From NCBI GenBank assembly GCA_035493895.1, contig DATJHM010000336.1, positions 1 to 23,897 of the forward strand: DNA of 23,897 bases, read 5' to 3'. The notes under the pieces are model-generated. The model searched no databases, was not told the origin of the DNA, and saw nothing but the letters and a program-made list of their open reading frames with translations. Source of the stretch: DATJHM01 sp035493895. Lineage in GTDB: Bacteria > Chloroflexota > Ktedonobacteria > Ktedonobacterales > Ktedonobacteraceae. Of the stretch, positions 1-8,443 are shown piece after piece. The translations under genes and the position numbers were made by a program. Every line of letters starts with the position of its first letter. Position 1 is the stretch's first letter.

Positions 1-345
1 CAAGACGATACCAACGGCACGGTAGGCAACACCAACCTCTATGAATGGAATGGGAGCAGTTGGCAAACGCTTACCAGTCAGGTCAATGTGCCCGGCACTA
101 CGGCGAACGCCACGCCCCCAGATCTTACGACACTCGCCAATGAGAGCCCTTTCGGCAATCTGGATTTCATCAGCGACACTGAGGGCTGGATCACTGGAGG
201 CAATTATCTGTTCCATATCACCATCAACGGCAATAACGCCACCTGGGACCAGGTCTATCCGCAAGGCGGGACAGCGACCCCTGAGGCAGTCACGCGTACT
301 CCAGGACAGGTGCTTTCTCCGCCTGCCAACCCGCCCGTGTGTAGC
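1..345 (+). repeat. Module duplicated between the two tandem secreted genes (copy 1)
   Basis: Bases 1 to about 342 align without gaps to 2652-2993 (constant offset 2651). Identity is very high in the first 110 bases and in the ESPFGNLDFIS-coding stretch, and lower toward the linker. The alignment ends where the linkers and catalytic domains diverge. The copy continues leftward past the window edge. Confidence 0.9.
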
Positions 346-1311
346 AATCCCACGCCCACGGCGACGAGTAATCCCACGCCCGCGACGACGACTACTACGA
401 ATAGTAATAGTGGTCTGCCTGCCCATATCTTGACTGGCTACTGGCAGGACTTTACGAACGGTTCCACATCAATGCGTTTGAGCGCGGTCAACGCAAATTA
501 TGACCTTATTGCTGTCGCTTTCGCCAGTGCCGATCCAACAACTCCCGGTGCCGTCACCTTTAGCATCGATTCGGGCCTGGCGGGCGCTCTTGGTGGCTAT
601 ACAACCGCCCAGTTCACCAGCGATATTAAGACTCTCCACGCGGCAGGTAAGAAGGTGATCATCTCAGTTGGTGGGCAGAACGGCACGGTCAGTGTGAACG
701 ACGCGACCAGCGCCACCAACTTTGCCAATAGTGTCGCTAGTTTGATGACGACCTATGGCTTTGATGGGGTTGATATCGATTTTGAGAATGGATTGAACCC
801 AACATATATGGGCAATGCTCTCCAACAGTTGTCGGCGAAGGAAGGGAGTGGCTTGATTATCACCCTGGCACCGCAGACGGTTGATATGCAGTCAACGAGC
901 AGCACCTACTTCCAACTCGCCCTCAATATTAAGAATATTCTGACCGTTGTGAACATGCAGTACTACAATTCTGGGACGATGCTTGGGTGTGATGGGAAGG
1001 TCTACGCGCAGGGGTCGGTGGACTTTCTCACCGCGCAGGCCTGTATCCAGCTACAAGGTGGATTGCGCGCGGACCAGGTGGGGCTTGGTCTGCCAGCTAC
1101 AACCTCTGCGGCAGGGAGTGGCTATGTCGCGCCATCTGTCGTCAACGCTGCGCTCGATTGTTTGGCGCAGGGGACGAACTGTGGCTCATTCAAGCCTGCA
1201 AAAACCTATCCCACTATTCGTGGTGCGATGACCTGGTCCATTAGTTGGGATGCCGCCAACAGCTATAATTTTGCGACCACCGTCAAATCACATCTCAGCA
1301 GCCTTCCGTAG
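1..1311 (+). CDS. Secreted GH18 chitinase with N-terminal Ycf48-like module (5' partial)
   Basis: The frame is open from base 1, so the N-terminus lies outside the window. The visible part begins with a Ycf48/BNR-like segment (GWITGG motif, about bases 150-290) nearly identical to part of the next gene. A Pro/Thr/Asn-rich linker follows (about 340-415), then a glycoside hydrolase family 18 barrel. The GH18 signature DGVDIDFE is at 763-786, with the expected catalytic Glu at codon 784-786. A VIISVGG strand precedes it, and MQYYN follows near 955-967, as in bacterial ChiC/ChiD and plant hevamine-type chitinases. GH18 enzymes of this type cleave beta-1,4-N-acetylglucosamine polymers by substrate-assisted catalysis. 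The linker and repeats suggest an extracellular or surface-displayed enzyme, although the signal peptide is not visible. Family assignment is firm; chitin as substrate is inferred. Confidence 0.9.
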   Translation, partial: QDDTNGTVGNTNLYEWNGSSWQTLTSQVNVPGTTANATPPDLTTLANESPFGNLDFISDTEGWITGGNYLFHITINGNNATWDQVYPQGGTATPEAVTRTPGQVLSPPANPPVCSNPTPTATSNPTPATTTTTNSNSGLPAHILTGYWQDFTNGSTSMRLSAVNANYDLIAVAFASADPTTPGAVTFSIDSGLAGALGGYTTAQFTSDIKTLHAAGKKVIISVGGQNGTVSVNDATSATNFANSVASLMTTYGFDGVDIDFENGLNPTYMGNALQQLSAKEGSGLIITLAPQTVDMQSTSSTYFQLALNIKNILTVVNMQYYNSGTMLGCDGKVYAQGSVDFLTAQACIQLQGGLRADQVGLGLPATTSAAGSGYVAPSVVNAALDCLAQGTNCGSFKPAKTYPTIRGAMTWSISWDAANSYNFATTVKSHLSSLP

Positions 1312-1436
1312 GAGGTATGTTCGCTATAGATTGCTTCCTGTCTGTGCACTGTCTCAGCCAGCAAGCAATCTCCGGTTGATGACAAAGATGCGAACACCGG
1401 CAAAATGAACCGGGGCGAACGTGATAAGGATATCAA

Positions 1437-3749
1437 ATGAGCGTAGAACTTTTTTTTGCGAAACGTAGTAGGAGCGTGTTTCCTGGGCTGATCGCATTGC
1501 TGATGTGTGTGCCCTTGCTGGTGACGGCATCGTGCTCGGAAATAACGGGTTCGAACTCCATCATTTCAACGCTATCCGGGGGGGTTACGTCTTCCGCCTT
1601 TGGCGGTGTCACGCAATTTAAAATGCTGGATGCCAATAACGGTTGGGCCGCCACGGGCAGCGCGATCCTCAAAACCAGTGATGGGGGACAGCACTGGACG
1701 GATGTGACGCCCTCCGACTGGGAAGCGACGGCTAACCAGGGGACTCCCGCCGATCAGAGTACCAATAAGACGATCAGCGCCGCCTTCTTTCTGGATACGA
1801 ACAACGCATGGATGATCTCTTCCAATACCGACGAGGTGAGCAATTCGCTTGCCGCCACGGCTGAGGCCAGCAACGGCACCGCGACGCCGACGGTGAATGC
1901 CCAGATGCAGGTCTATGTGCGAGCCACCATTGACGGCGGGAAGACCTGGATGGATGCGGCCCCGATCACGGTCACCAATCTGACGCAGATCTATCCACCC
2001 TCGTTTATCAATCCGCATGAGGGGTGGTTAACCCTGACCACGACCAGCAGTGATGGTACGAGCAGCGTCGGGCATGTGTATCACACGACCGATGGGGGCA
2101 TCACCTGGAAATCCGTGAGCAGCATCAATAATACTGGCAATAGCGATAGCCTCTCTGGCTTGACCATGACCCCCAATTGTACGACCAGCTTTTCCAGCGG
2201 GGCCGTGCAGTGCGGCTCCGGGACCCCGGTGCCGCCCACGAATGTGCAGGGGTGTACCACGACGGGAACGCTCGATACGGTGGGCTGGCTGGGACATGCC
2301 CGGGCAGGAAGCCTGTCGGTGGATGAGACCACCGATTCGGGGCAATACTGGGGCCCTCTTTCCTGGAACACGCCGGGAGGTGCGTCCGGTCAGACGAACG
2401 ATTCGCTGATTGTGGCCTCGCCTCCGATCACGTTTGGCGATGGTACGGGGTTGTTGCCGATCCAGATGCAGAGTAACCCGGATGGTGACGATCCCTCCAA
2501 TTTCCATCTGCACCTGTATAAAATGTCCTACGCCTCTGGGGGCGGAGCCAACGAGACGGATCTGGGCCCGACGAGTCCGTTTGTGAGTCAGATCGTGGCG
2601 GGCTATCATATCCTCTCGGCTCCGGATCTCAATCATATCTTTGTGCTCGGTCAAGACGATACCAACGGCACGGTAGGTAACACCAACCTCTATGAATGGA
2701 ATGGGAGCAGTTGGCAAACGCTCATCAGTCAGGTCAATGTGCCCGGCACTACGGCTGGTTCCACGCCTCCGGACCTTACGACGCTCTCCAATGAGAGCCC
2801 TTTCGGCAATCTGGATTTCATCAGTGACAATGAGGGCTGGATCACGGGAGGCAATGTGCTCTATCATATCATGATCAGGGGGAATAGCGCCATCTGGACG
2901 CAGGTTTATCCGTCAGGGAACACCGCGACGCCCGAGGCCGTCACACGAACTCCAGGCCAGGTGGTACCCGCGCCTGCCAACCCGCCCGCGTGTGGCAGCG
3001 CCCAGACGCCCCAACCAGGTACGACCCCTCCAGCAGCGGGTCAGCATAACTTTATCCTGGTCAATAACACATCACAGACCATCTGGGCTGCTGCTGCTGG
3101 TAATGCTGGTTTCCCGGCTCCGGCTCATGGCGGATGGGTCATGCCTCCTGGTTCGACGTTTACCGTGACGGTTGCGAATAACTGGGCAGGACGTTTCTGG
3201 GGGCGCACCAATTGTTCGTTCGATAGCGCTGGGAATGGGAACTGTGAGACGGGGAGCTGTGGCACTGTTTTACAATGCAATGGCGCGACTGCGGCACCAC
3301 CTCAGACGTTGGCAGAGATTTTGCTCGGCGGTTGGGGCGGCAATGATTTCTATGATGTGAGTGATGTCGATGGCTTTAACGTGCCTATGACAATTACTCC
3401 CGTGGGTGGAGCCGCACCTGATCCTAATAATAAATACAGATGCGGTGTTGCAGGCTGTGGCGTTGATCTGAATCCCTCCTGCCCGGCCGCATTGCAGGTG
3501 AAGGATGCCAGCGGACACATCGTTGGCTGTAATAGCGCCTGTGCTGCCTTCGGCACAGACCAATATTGCTGTGAAGGACCCTATGTTGGGGCCGCGTGTA
3601 ATCCCGCAACCTGGCCTGTGAATTATGCCGCTTACTTCAAGAGCCAATGTCCCAACTCCTATAGCTATGCCTATGACGATGCAACCAGTACATTCACCGA
3701 TACCAATGCGAACTATCGCATAACATTCGGCCCTGCCAGTACTTCATAG
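1437..3749 (+). CDS. Secreted Ycf48/BNR-repeat protein with C-terminal thaumatin-like domain
   Basis: The protein has 770 residues. The N-terminus carries basic residues, a hydrophobic stretch and a Cys at 33 (LLVTASC), so it is a signal peptide and possibly a lipoprotein signal with an imperfect lipobox. Residues 60-500 hold Asp-box-like DGGxxW repeats (near 80, 166 and 219) and GW motifs typical of Ycf48-like or sialidase-type propellers. A Pro/Thr-rich linker leads to a thaumatin-like domain (about 537-770). Its hallmarks are the GRTNC segment, QYCCEG, a YSYAYDD segment and a closing YRITFGP, together with many cysteines. The Asp of the usual TGDCG is Ser here, but the Arg, Glu and DFYDVS acidic residues of the cleft are present. 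Thaumatin-like proteins often bind or hydrolyse beta-1,3-glucan, so a fungal-wall role fits the chitinase next door. AAGGAT lies just upstream of the ATG. Confidence 0.88.
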   Translation: MSVELFFAKRSRSVFPGLIALLMCVPLLVTASCSEITGSNSIISTLSGGVTSSAFGGVTQFKMLDANNGWAATGSAILKTSDGGQHWTDVTPSDWEATANQGTPADQSTNKTISAAFFLDTNNAWMISSNTDEVSNSLAATAEASNGTATPTVNAQMQVYVRATIDGGKTWMDAAPITVTNLTQIYPPSFINPHEGWLTLTTTSSDGTSSVGHVYHTTDGGITWKSVSSINNTGNSDSLSGLTMTPNCTTSFSSGAVQCGSGTPVPPTNVQGCTTTGTLDTVGWLGHARAGSLSVDETTDSGQYWGPLSWNTPGGASGQTNDSLIVASPPITFGDGTGLLPIQMQSNPDGDDPSNFHLHLYKMSYASGGGANETDLGPTSPFVSQIVAGYHILSAPDLNHIFVLGQDDTNGTVGNTNLYEWNGSSWQTLISQVNVPGTTAGSTPPDLTTLSNESPFGNLDFISDNEGWITGGNVLYHIMIRGNSAIWTQVYPSGNTATPEAVTRTPGQVVPAPANPPACGSAQTPQPGTTPPAAGQHNFILVNNTSQTIWAAAAGNAGFPAPAHGGWVMPPGSTFTVTVANNWAGRFWGRTNCSFDSAGNGNCETGSCGTVLQCNGATAAPPQTLAEILLGGWGGNDFYDVSDVDGFNVPMTITPVGGAAPDPNNKYRCGVAGCGVDLNPSCPAALQVKDASGHIVGCNSACAAFGTDQYCCEGPYVGAACNPATWPVNYAAYFKSQCPNSYSYAYDDATSTFTDTNANYRITFGPASTS
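2652..2996 (+). repeat. Module duplicated between the two tandem secreted genes (copy 2)
   Basis: This is the partner of bases 1-345, in the same reading frame. It marks the end of the shared Ycf48-like region, just before the Pro/Thr-rich linker that joins it to the thaumatin-like domain. Confidence 0.9.
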
Positions 3750-3816
3750 CGATTGGCAGGGAGAAAGGTTGAGCCTGATGAATAGCATGCAGACGTGAAG
3801 ACATGCTCGCCAGATC

Positions 3817-3840
3817 AGAGAGAAAGGATTCTCTCTTTCT
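3817..3840 (+). terminator. Hairpin terminator candidate after the thaumatin-like gene
   Basis: AGAGAGAA (3817-3824) and TTCTCTCT (3829-3836) form a perfect 8-bp stem with a 4-base loop, followed by TTCT. The stem is AT/GA-rich and the T-tract is short. It is a plausible but not strong intrinsic terminator 68 bases after the stop codon. The rest of the 250-base gap up to 3999 shows a second small GGGGT/ACCCC hairpin and nothing else I can assign. Confidence 0.45.
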
Positions 3841-3998
3841 AATAGTGCTGAAGGCCCGGGCAATATTCCCCGCTCGCTGAAATTGTTCGGGCGTAGCAGC
3901 GACACCTGTGGGGTTACTCTACCCCGAAACGTATTGTTGTGTGTTAAACGTTACGTGTAATTTTAGCATTATTGATTATGTTAAGGGGGATGAGCGTA

Positions 3999-4877
3999 AT
4001 GAAACTAGAAAAAAAGGCAGATAAGACTAAACCATCAAATGATCAAAGGGAGCAAAAAGCTTTCGGTTCAAGCAATGATATCGATGAGCATGTGGATAGA
4101 AGTGGGCAAGGCTCGTCTAATCTAGGTGATGTTATGCGTAACACACCGCAATTTGAGCGAGAAAATAAAACAAAGCAGGAGATACGCAAAGAAAAAATTC
4201 AGCAAGGTCAAAACCGAATGGACGAGATAAAAACACATGAGCTGCAAGAGGCAAAGGAGCAATTCAGCACTCACTTCAGTGAAGCGATGAGCGCATTAGA
4301 GCAGCGGTACCAACTTTTCAAAGAGCACGAAAAAACACGCGTAGTCACGCAATGGAGGCAATTAGATCATAAATCGAAAGAAATTGTCGATAAATCGGTA
4401 GAAGAGTTGAGAACTGTTGGGAGAAAGATAAAAGGAAAATGGGGTAAATTATCGGATAAAGTGCAGAGGGTAGCGAAAAAAATGGATGTATATGGACGTA
4501 TGTCAGCGATGGAGAAGAGTGCATCGGAGGCGAGAGAAGAGAGGGCAGCGATAAGAGAGGATATAGGGGAGATGAGGAGGACGATAACAGATACGGGGAA
4601 ATATATAAATAATTTAGAAACGCATTTGGCGGAGATACGTGCAGAAATAGACTCCCTGAAAACCGAAAGGGAGGCGTTATCTAAGGGGGGAGATAGGTCT
4701 CCGTCGCCAGATGGAAGCGATAGGTCTCTGTCACCTGTTGGAAGCGATAGCTCTCTTTATATGACAGCGATAGCAAAGCAGGTAGATGTAAAAGCAAAGG
4801 GTAAATTTACGGAGGTGCCAATAACGCGCCATAATAGTGTAAGAGAAGAGGTAGAAGGGGTGGAATCCTTTAATTAG
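3999..4877 (+). CDS. Coiled-coil protein of unknown function
   Basis: The product is 292 residues from the ATG at 3999, chosen because AAGGGGGA (3983-3990) sits 8 bases upstream. In-frame TTG/ATG codons at 3972, 3978 and 3990 are possible but overlap that site. The protein is strongly charged, rich in Lys/Glu/Gln, and lacks a signal peptide or membrane segment. Roughly residues 55-225 look like long helices with coiled-coil heptads, including a block starting MEKSASEAREERAAIRED. A tail holds two perfect-length 9-residue repeats (DRSPSPDGS, DRSLSPVGS; 4692-4745) and a partial third. Codon use is markedly more A-rich than in the flanking genes, suggesting transfer or a fast-evolving accessory gene. 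I recognise no family. A scaffold or filament role is possible but not shown. Confidence 0.7.
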   Translation: MKLEKKADKTKPSNDQREQKAFGSSNDIDEHVDRSGQGSSNLGDVMRNTPQFERENKTKQEIRKEKIQQGQNRMDEIKTHELQEAKEQFSTHFSEAMSALEQRYQLFKEHEKTRVVTQWRQLDHKSKEIVDKSVEELRTVGRKIKGKWGKLSDKVQRVAKKMDVYGRMSAMEKSASEAREERAAIREDIGEMRRTITDTGKYINNLETHLAEIRAEIDSLKTEREALSKGGDRSPSPDGSDRSLSPVGSDSSLYMTAIAKQVDVKAKGKFTEVPITRHNSVREEVEGVESFN

Positions 4878-4901
4878 TGTCGGTCATAACTCATGTAGAG
4901 A

Positions 4902-4945
4902 TATGAGTCATCTTCGGGTATTAAGAAAATTCGAGATGACTCATA
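4902..4945. terminator. Shared hairpin between convergent genes
   Basis: TATGAGTCATCT (4902-4913) and AGATGACTCATA (4934-4945) are a perfect 12-bp inverted repeat with a 20-base AT-rich loop. It lies between two convergent stop codons (4877 and 4950). An upstream ACTCAT at about 4889 could pair alternatively with the left arm. There is no clear T-tract, so a bidirectional or processing hairpin is the likely role. Confidence 0.5.
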
Positions 4946-4949
4946 GTTA

Positions 4950-6560
4950 CTAACTTAATCGTAGCTGCTCATAGGAAGATGGATGGTGAATAATAATAGT
5001 ATTATAGAGTCGATCATCCTCGAGAAAGAGCTTCGCGAAAGTGGGAGACGGCAAAGGAAGATTGGGCAGATCAATACTCATCTCACCCTTCTTATTCACC
5101 CTCCCCTCTATGCGATGAAAGATATTGCCATCGGCCCTTTGCGTTGGCAGCGAGCCTGACTTGCTGACTAAGACCAGCGCCGGAATAGGGCCAGGTTTAT
5201 CCGCCACGATGTAAATCGTCCGTCTCCTGTACAGCAGACGTGGTGGCTGAATCTCATAGGTGAGCGTAGTTTTATGCAGGTGGATATGGATCATTACTCC
5301 GCTGGCTGTTGCCTGGAGACCGTTGTGTTCCGTGATCGCAGAGATGAGTATGCTCAGCCGTTGATGTATGACGCCCTTGATATCGTAAAAACCCTGCTCC
5401 TCGTACTCTAAGCGGGTCACATAGAGCGTCGTTACTGCCGAACTGTGATGCTCGATGTCCTCGCTCCTGCCCCCGTACGAGATATAGACGGCCTGGCAGC
5501 CATCAGGCCATTGCCAGTAGAGGCGAATAGCCGAGTGCAGAATATAATATTGGAGCTGTTGCACATTCTCAACCTGTGCTGGCGGCTGCGTTAAGTTGAC
5601 GGGTATCAGGTGCGCGGCCATATCGGGTAGATTGTCTATGTCATGGTTGTGTTGCTTTGCTGGTGCTATCCTCGTCGGTACCGTAATGAACCAGTGATGC
5701 GTGCGCCCATATTCTTTTAATTGCTCCAGAGCCTCTTGCTCTTGCCATCCGGCTTGAGCAGCTTTTTTCAGATAGTACAGTGTCTGCCTGGGATGTACTT
5801 CCTTAATGGCGCTCCGTTTCAGGCTATCGGCGAGATCATGCAGCAATTGTTGTAGCACTGCCTCTCCTAGCGTCTTATCATACCTCGCACGCATCTCATT
5901 CGTCTTGAAGAGATTCATCGCGAAGCCCGCTAATTCGACTCTGGCCGTCACTTCCGCTGTTGGATGCTGCCGCACCTCCTGGGCATAGAGTTCCTGGGCG
6001 GTGCGCAAAAGCATCGCTGTGGTACTCTTGGGTGAGCACTGCAAGAACTCGTAGAGCGTCTTCAGACGCAGAACTTCCAAACGATCGGCGATATTTTTGG
6101 CTATAGAGGCGTCCAGTGGCTCGCAGGTCTGCTCGGATTGTTGCGCGGTGCGTACCTTTACCGTAATGCGCCTGTGTATGGCCGTGGCAGGGGCAACATG
6201 TTTGAACTCTTCCACAAAGCGATCGATTTCTTCTGGCTCTACCTGTTCTTTCAGATTGAGAAGCACCAGTTGCTTTTCAAATTGCTTCTGCGCTATCGCA
6301 TAGCGACTGGCGAACAACTTCCTGGCCTCGTCCGCCTCCTGCTCGCGTAATGTGGGATTTTCCATAATCTGGCGTATCAAAGACAGCAACGCACGATTAG
6401 CCTGAGCCGGTAGCGCTTTTTTCGCAATGCTCATGCTATCGCGGTTCCACTGTCTGATTTTGTCCTGCAACGTTTTTTGATAGCTTGCCGGGTCCCACGG
6501 CTCGTCCGGGTCTAATGCCAGCAGGAGAAAGAAATTGGGACGTGTTGATGGTATCGTCAT
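4950..6560 (-). CDS. Large protein of unknown function, translationally coupled to Hsp70
   Basis: The product is 536 residues. Its ATG overlaps the stop of the upstream hsp70 gene (ATGA, 6557-6560), so the two are co-translated. The N-terminus (NFFLLLALDPDEPWDPASY, residues 9-27) loosely recalls the opening of J-domains, where a short Leu-rich helix precedes a Tyr-containing helix, but no HPD tripeptide is visible and I do not call it DnaJ. Residues 28-120 are helical and charged. The middle (about 150-290) is helical and Ala/Leu-rich, possibly TPR-like (YYLKKAAQAGWQEQEALEQL). The C-terminal 200 residues look beta-rich, with an IRLYWQWPDGC segment of fibronectin-III flavour. There is no signal peptide or membrane helix. 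From context it is likely an Hsp70 partner or adaptor; that is inference. Confidence 0.8.
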   Translation of the reverse strand: MTIPSTRPNFFLLLALDPDEPWDPASYQKTLQDKIRQWNRDSMSIAKKALPAQANRALLSLIRQIMENPTLREQEADEARKLFASRYAIAQKQFEKQLVLLNLKEQVEPEEIDRFVEEFKHVAPATAIHRRITVKVRTAQQSEQTCEPLDASIAKNIADRLEVLRLKTLYEFLQCSPKSTTAMLLRTAQELYAQEVRQHPTAEVTARVELAGFAMNLFKTNEMRARYDKTLGEAVLQQLLHDLADSLKRSAIKEVHPRQTLYYLKKAAQAGWQEQEALEQLKEYGRTHHWFITVPTRIAPAKQHNHDIDNLPDMAAHLIPVNLTQPPAQVENVQQLQYYILHSAIRLYWQWPDGCQAVYISYGGRSEDIEHHSSAVTTLYVTRLEYEEQGFYDIKGVIHQRLSILISAITEHNGLQATASGVMIHIHLHKTTLTYEIQPPRLLYRRRTIYIVADKPGPIPALVLVSKSGSLPTQRADGNIFHRIEGRVNKKGEMSIDLPNLPLPSPTFAKLFLEDDRLYNTIIIHHPSSYEQLRLS

Positions 6561-8311
6561 AGGATTGTAATCTGCTGTGTGCGTTCTTTCGCCTCTTGTA
6601 GTTCCTCTTTTGTCATGATTCCTTTTGTCTCGAACGTCGCTGTGATCGCCATATCGCTATGGGGTTCTCGGCCTGTTACTTGCAAGCGCCCCTGTGTATT
6701 CATCTCGAATGTTACCTCGATGGGGGCGCCTTCCGGCAAGCCCGGGGGTAGCGTTAACGTGACCGTCCCAATCTCAGTCTCTGGGGTATATTGTTCCGGC
6801 TCAACAATCCATGTTTCTTCTGTATTTTCCATGATTTCGAGTGCCACAACATCCTGGTTATTTTCAATCGTGCCATACATTTTTGTCTGGATAATCGGCA
6901 GAGGATCATTGACTCTGACCAGGTTGGAGATGACCTTGCGGCTGCGGGGCGTGTCGTAGTCGATGGTGGCGATAATGCCAAAACTGTGGCTGGCGACATT
7001 TGTAATCGCAGAAGTAGTCAGCTTTTGTACGATATCTTCCTCGAGGTTAAGCGAACGCGCGATGTTTGCCTGTGCCTGTTTCAAGATGGGTGAAGGGATC
7101 TCGATCGGTTCCACGATGGCCGTGGTAGGCTGCGTCTCTCCGGCTATCCTGGCTGCGCTATTGCTGATCTCTGCCACTTTTTCTGTGGCCTGTTGAATCT
7201 CCGCAGCTCTGGCTCGAATGTGTTGTTGAAGGAGCAGGCGTTGCCCATAAATGGCGGCTCCTTTGGCGACCGCTTCGTCGGGCTCGAACAGGCGCAGTGG
7301 CAAATGAAATTCTTGCTCCAGTCGCTCAGAGACCTGTAGCATTCTGGTCGAACCTCCCACCAGCACAATCTGATCAAACTGGGTGTAACCCCTCTTCTGC
7401 GCGGCCTGCATGGTCAGTTTGGTAAAGGTAATTGTGCGGTCGAGAAGGCTGGCTGTCAGCTCATCGAACTTCTCACGTGTCAATTCTACCTTGACTGTTT
7501 TACCGGCGTGCGGGACTGCAATCCTGGTCTTACTCCTGACAGACAGGGCGCGTTTGGCATTTTCAGCCTTGAGCCAGAGATCCTGCAATGTATCGATAAC
7601 TTCAAGGGGATCATCGGTAGATCCTGTCTGCTCCTGCCACTGTTGGGCCAGGTAGGTAATGATCGCTTCATCCCAGTCGCGGCCTCCGAGATGGTGATCA
7701 CCGCCAGTCGCCACGACCGTGGTGGCATCGTGTTTGATAGCGATAATGGAGATGTCGAAGGTGCCGCCACCGAGATCGTAAACGAGCACGGTCTGACCTC
7801 GCCCATGCTGGAGTCCATAGGCAATGGCGGCGGCGGTTGGCTCACTGATGACTTCGTGGACCTGTAAGCCCGCAATTTCGCCCGCCTGCGCCGTCGCTTC
7901 GCGCTGGGCAATCCCAAAATAGGCCGGGCAGGTGATCACTACATCTTTTATCGGCATGCCCAGTGTCTTTTCCGCGTCCGTGGCCAGTTTGCGCAGAATG
8001 TAGGAAGAGATTTCTTCCGGTGAATAATCGGAGCCATCATAGTGGAAGTACCAATCGGCTTCACCCATATGCCGTTTGACCATCTCAACTACATTGTCAG
8101 GATTCAAGATAGCGCTATTCTTGGCTTCATCACCGACGATGCGGGCATCCTTTTCAAATAAGACAACCGAGGGCGTCGTTAGTTGATGCTCCTGGTTGGG
8201 GAGCACATTGGCCTTTCCAATTGTATCAACATAGGCAATACAGGAATAAGTTGTCCCAAGGTCAATGCCAAATATGGTGCGTTGTTGATCGCTCACGTTT
8301 GACTGTGTCAA
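6557..8311 (-). CDS. Atypical Hsp70 (DnaK-like chaperone) without the C-terminal lid
   Basis: The product is 584 residues from TTG at 8311; GTG at 8296 is an alternative. A GGAGG lies directly before the TTG, too close for it and rather far from the GTG. The ATPase domain is complete: IDLGTT (16-21), CPAYF (128-132), SEPTAAAIAYG (156-166), DLGGGTFD (179-186) and GGSTRM (319-324). From about 357 to 435 a helical, Ala/Gln-rich insertion replaces the short hydrophobic VLLLD linker of DnaK. A recognisable beta substrate-binding domain follows (HSFGI to TATFETKG, 442-564). The protein ends about 20 residues later, so the alpha-helical lid is missing. Such paralogues hydrolyse ATP and bind clients or dedicated partners. 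The coupled downstream gene is the obvious partner. No grpE, dnaJ or CIRCE operator was seen nearby, which argues against the housekeeping dnaK locus. Confidence 0.92.
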   Translation of the reverse strand: MTQSNVSDQQRTIFGIDLGTTYSCIAYVDTIGKANVLPNQEHQLTTPSVVLFEKDARIVGDEAKNSAILNPDNVVEMVKRHMGEADWYFHYDGSDYSPEEISSYILRKLATDAEKTLGMPIKDVVITCPAYFGIAQREATAQAGEIAGLQVHEVISEPTAAAIAYGLQHGRGQTVLVYDLGGGTFDISIIAIKHDATTVVATGGDHHLGGRDWDEAIITYLAQQWQEQTGSTDDPLEVIDTLQDLWLKAENAKRALSVRSKTRIAVPHAGKTVKVELTREKFDELTASLLDRTITFTKLTMQAAQKRGYTQFDQIVLVGGSTRMLQVSERLEQEFHLPLRLFEPDEAVAKGAAIYGQRLLLQQHIRARAAEIQQATEKVAEISNSAARIAGETQPTTAIVEPIEIPSPILKQAQANIARSLNLEEDIVQKLTTSAITNVASHSFGIIATIDYDTPRSRKVISNLVRVNDPLPIIQTKMYGTIENNQDVVALEIMENTEETWIVEPEQYTPETEIGTVTLTLPPGLPEGAPIEVTFEMNTQGRLQVTGREPHSDMAITATFETKGIMTKEELQEAKERTQQITIL

Positions 8312-8327
8312 GCCTCCATTTCGCCAG

Positions 8328-8333
8328 AGTATA
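8328..8333 (-). promoter_or_regulatory. Possible -10 box for the hsp70 operon
   Basis: The minus strand reads TATACT here, 17 bases before the TTG start, a 5/6 match to the sigma70 -10 consensus. No good -35 box is found at 16-18 bases. A transcript would begin around 8321 with a very short leader. Weak support. Confidence 0.25.
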
Positions 8334-8443
8334 GAATGTCATGTCACAGGTAACCTTAGCAAATAGAGGCGCAACTGCCAAGGGGAAAATAGGGACAGTT
8401 CTTGATTACTATCCTGCCCAATACTGGAAAATATGGCACGCTA

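Noticed and set aside
2028..2867. Long minus-strand open frame (279 codons) opposite the thaumatin-fusion gene
   Set aside because: It is Arg/His/Ile-rich with no domain motif and lies fully inside a well-supported gene on the other strand.
4950..6560. DnaJ co-chaperone
   Set aside because: The HPD tripeptide that defines J-domains is absent and only the first helix is vaguely similar.
8312..8443. CIRCE-type heat-shock operator upstream of hsp70
   Set aside because: No TTAGCACTC/GAGTGCTAA pair is present.
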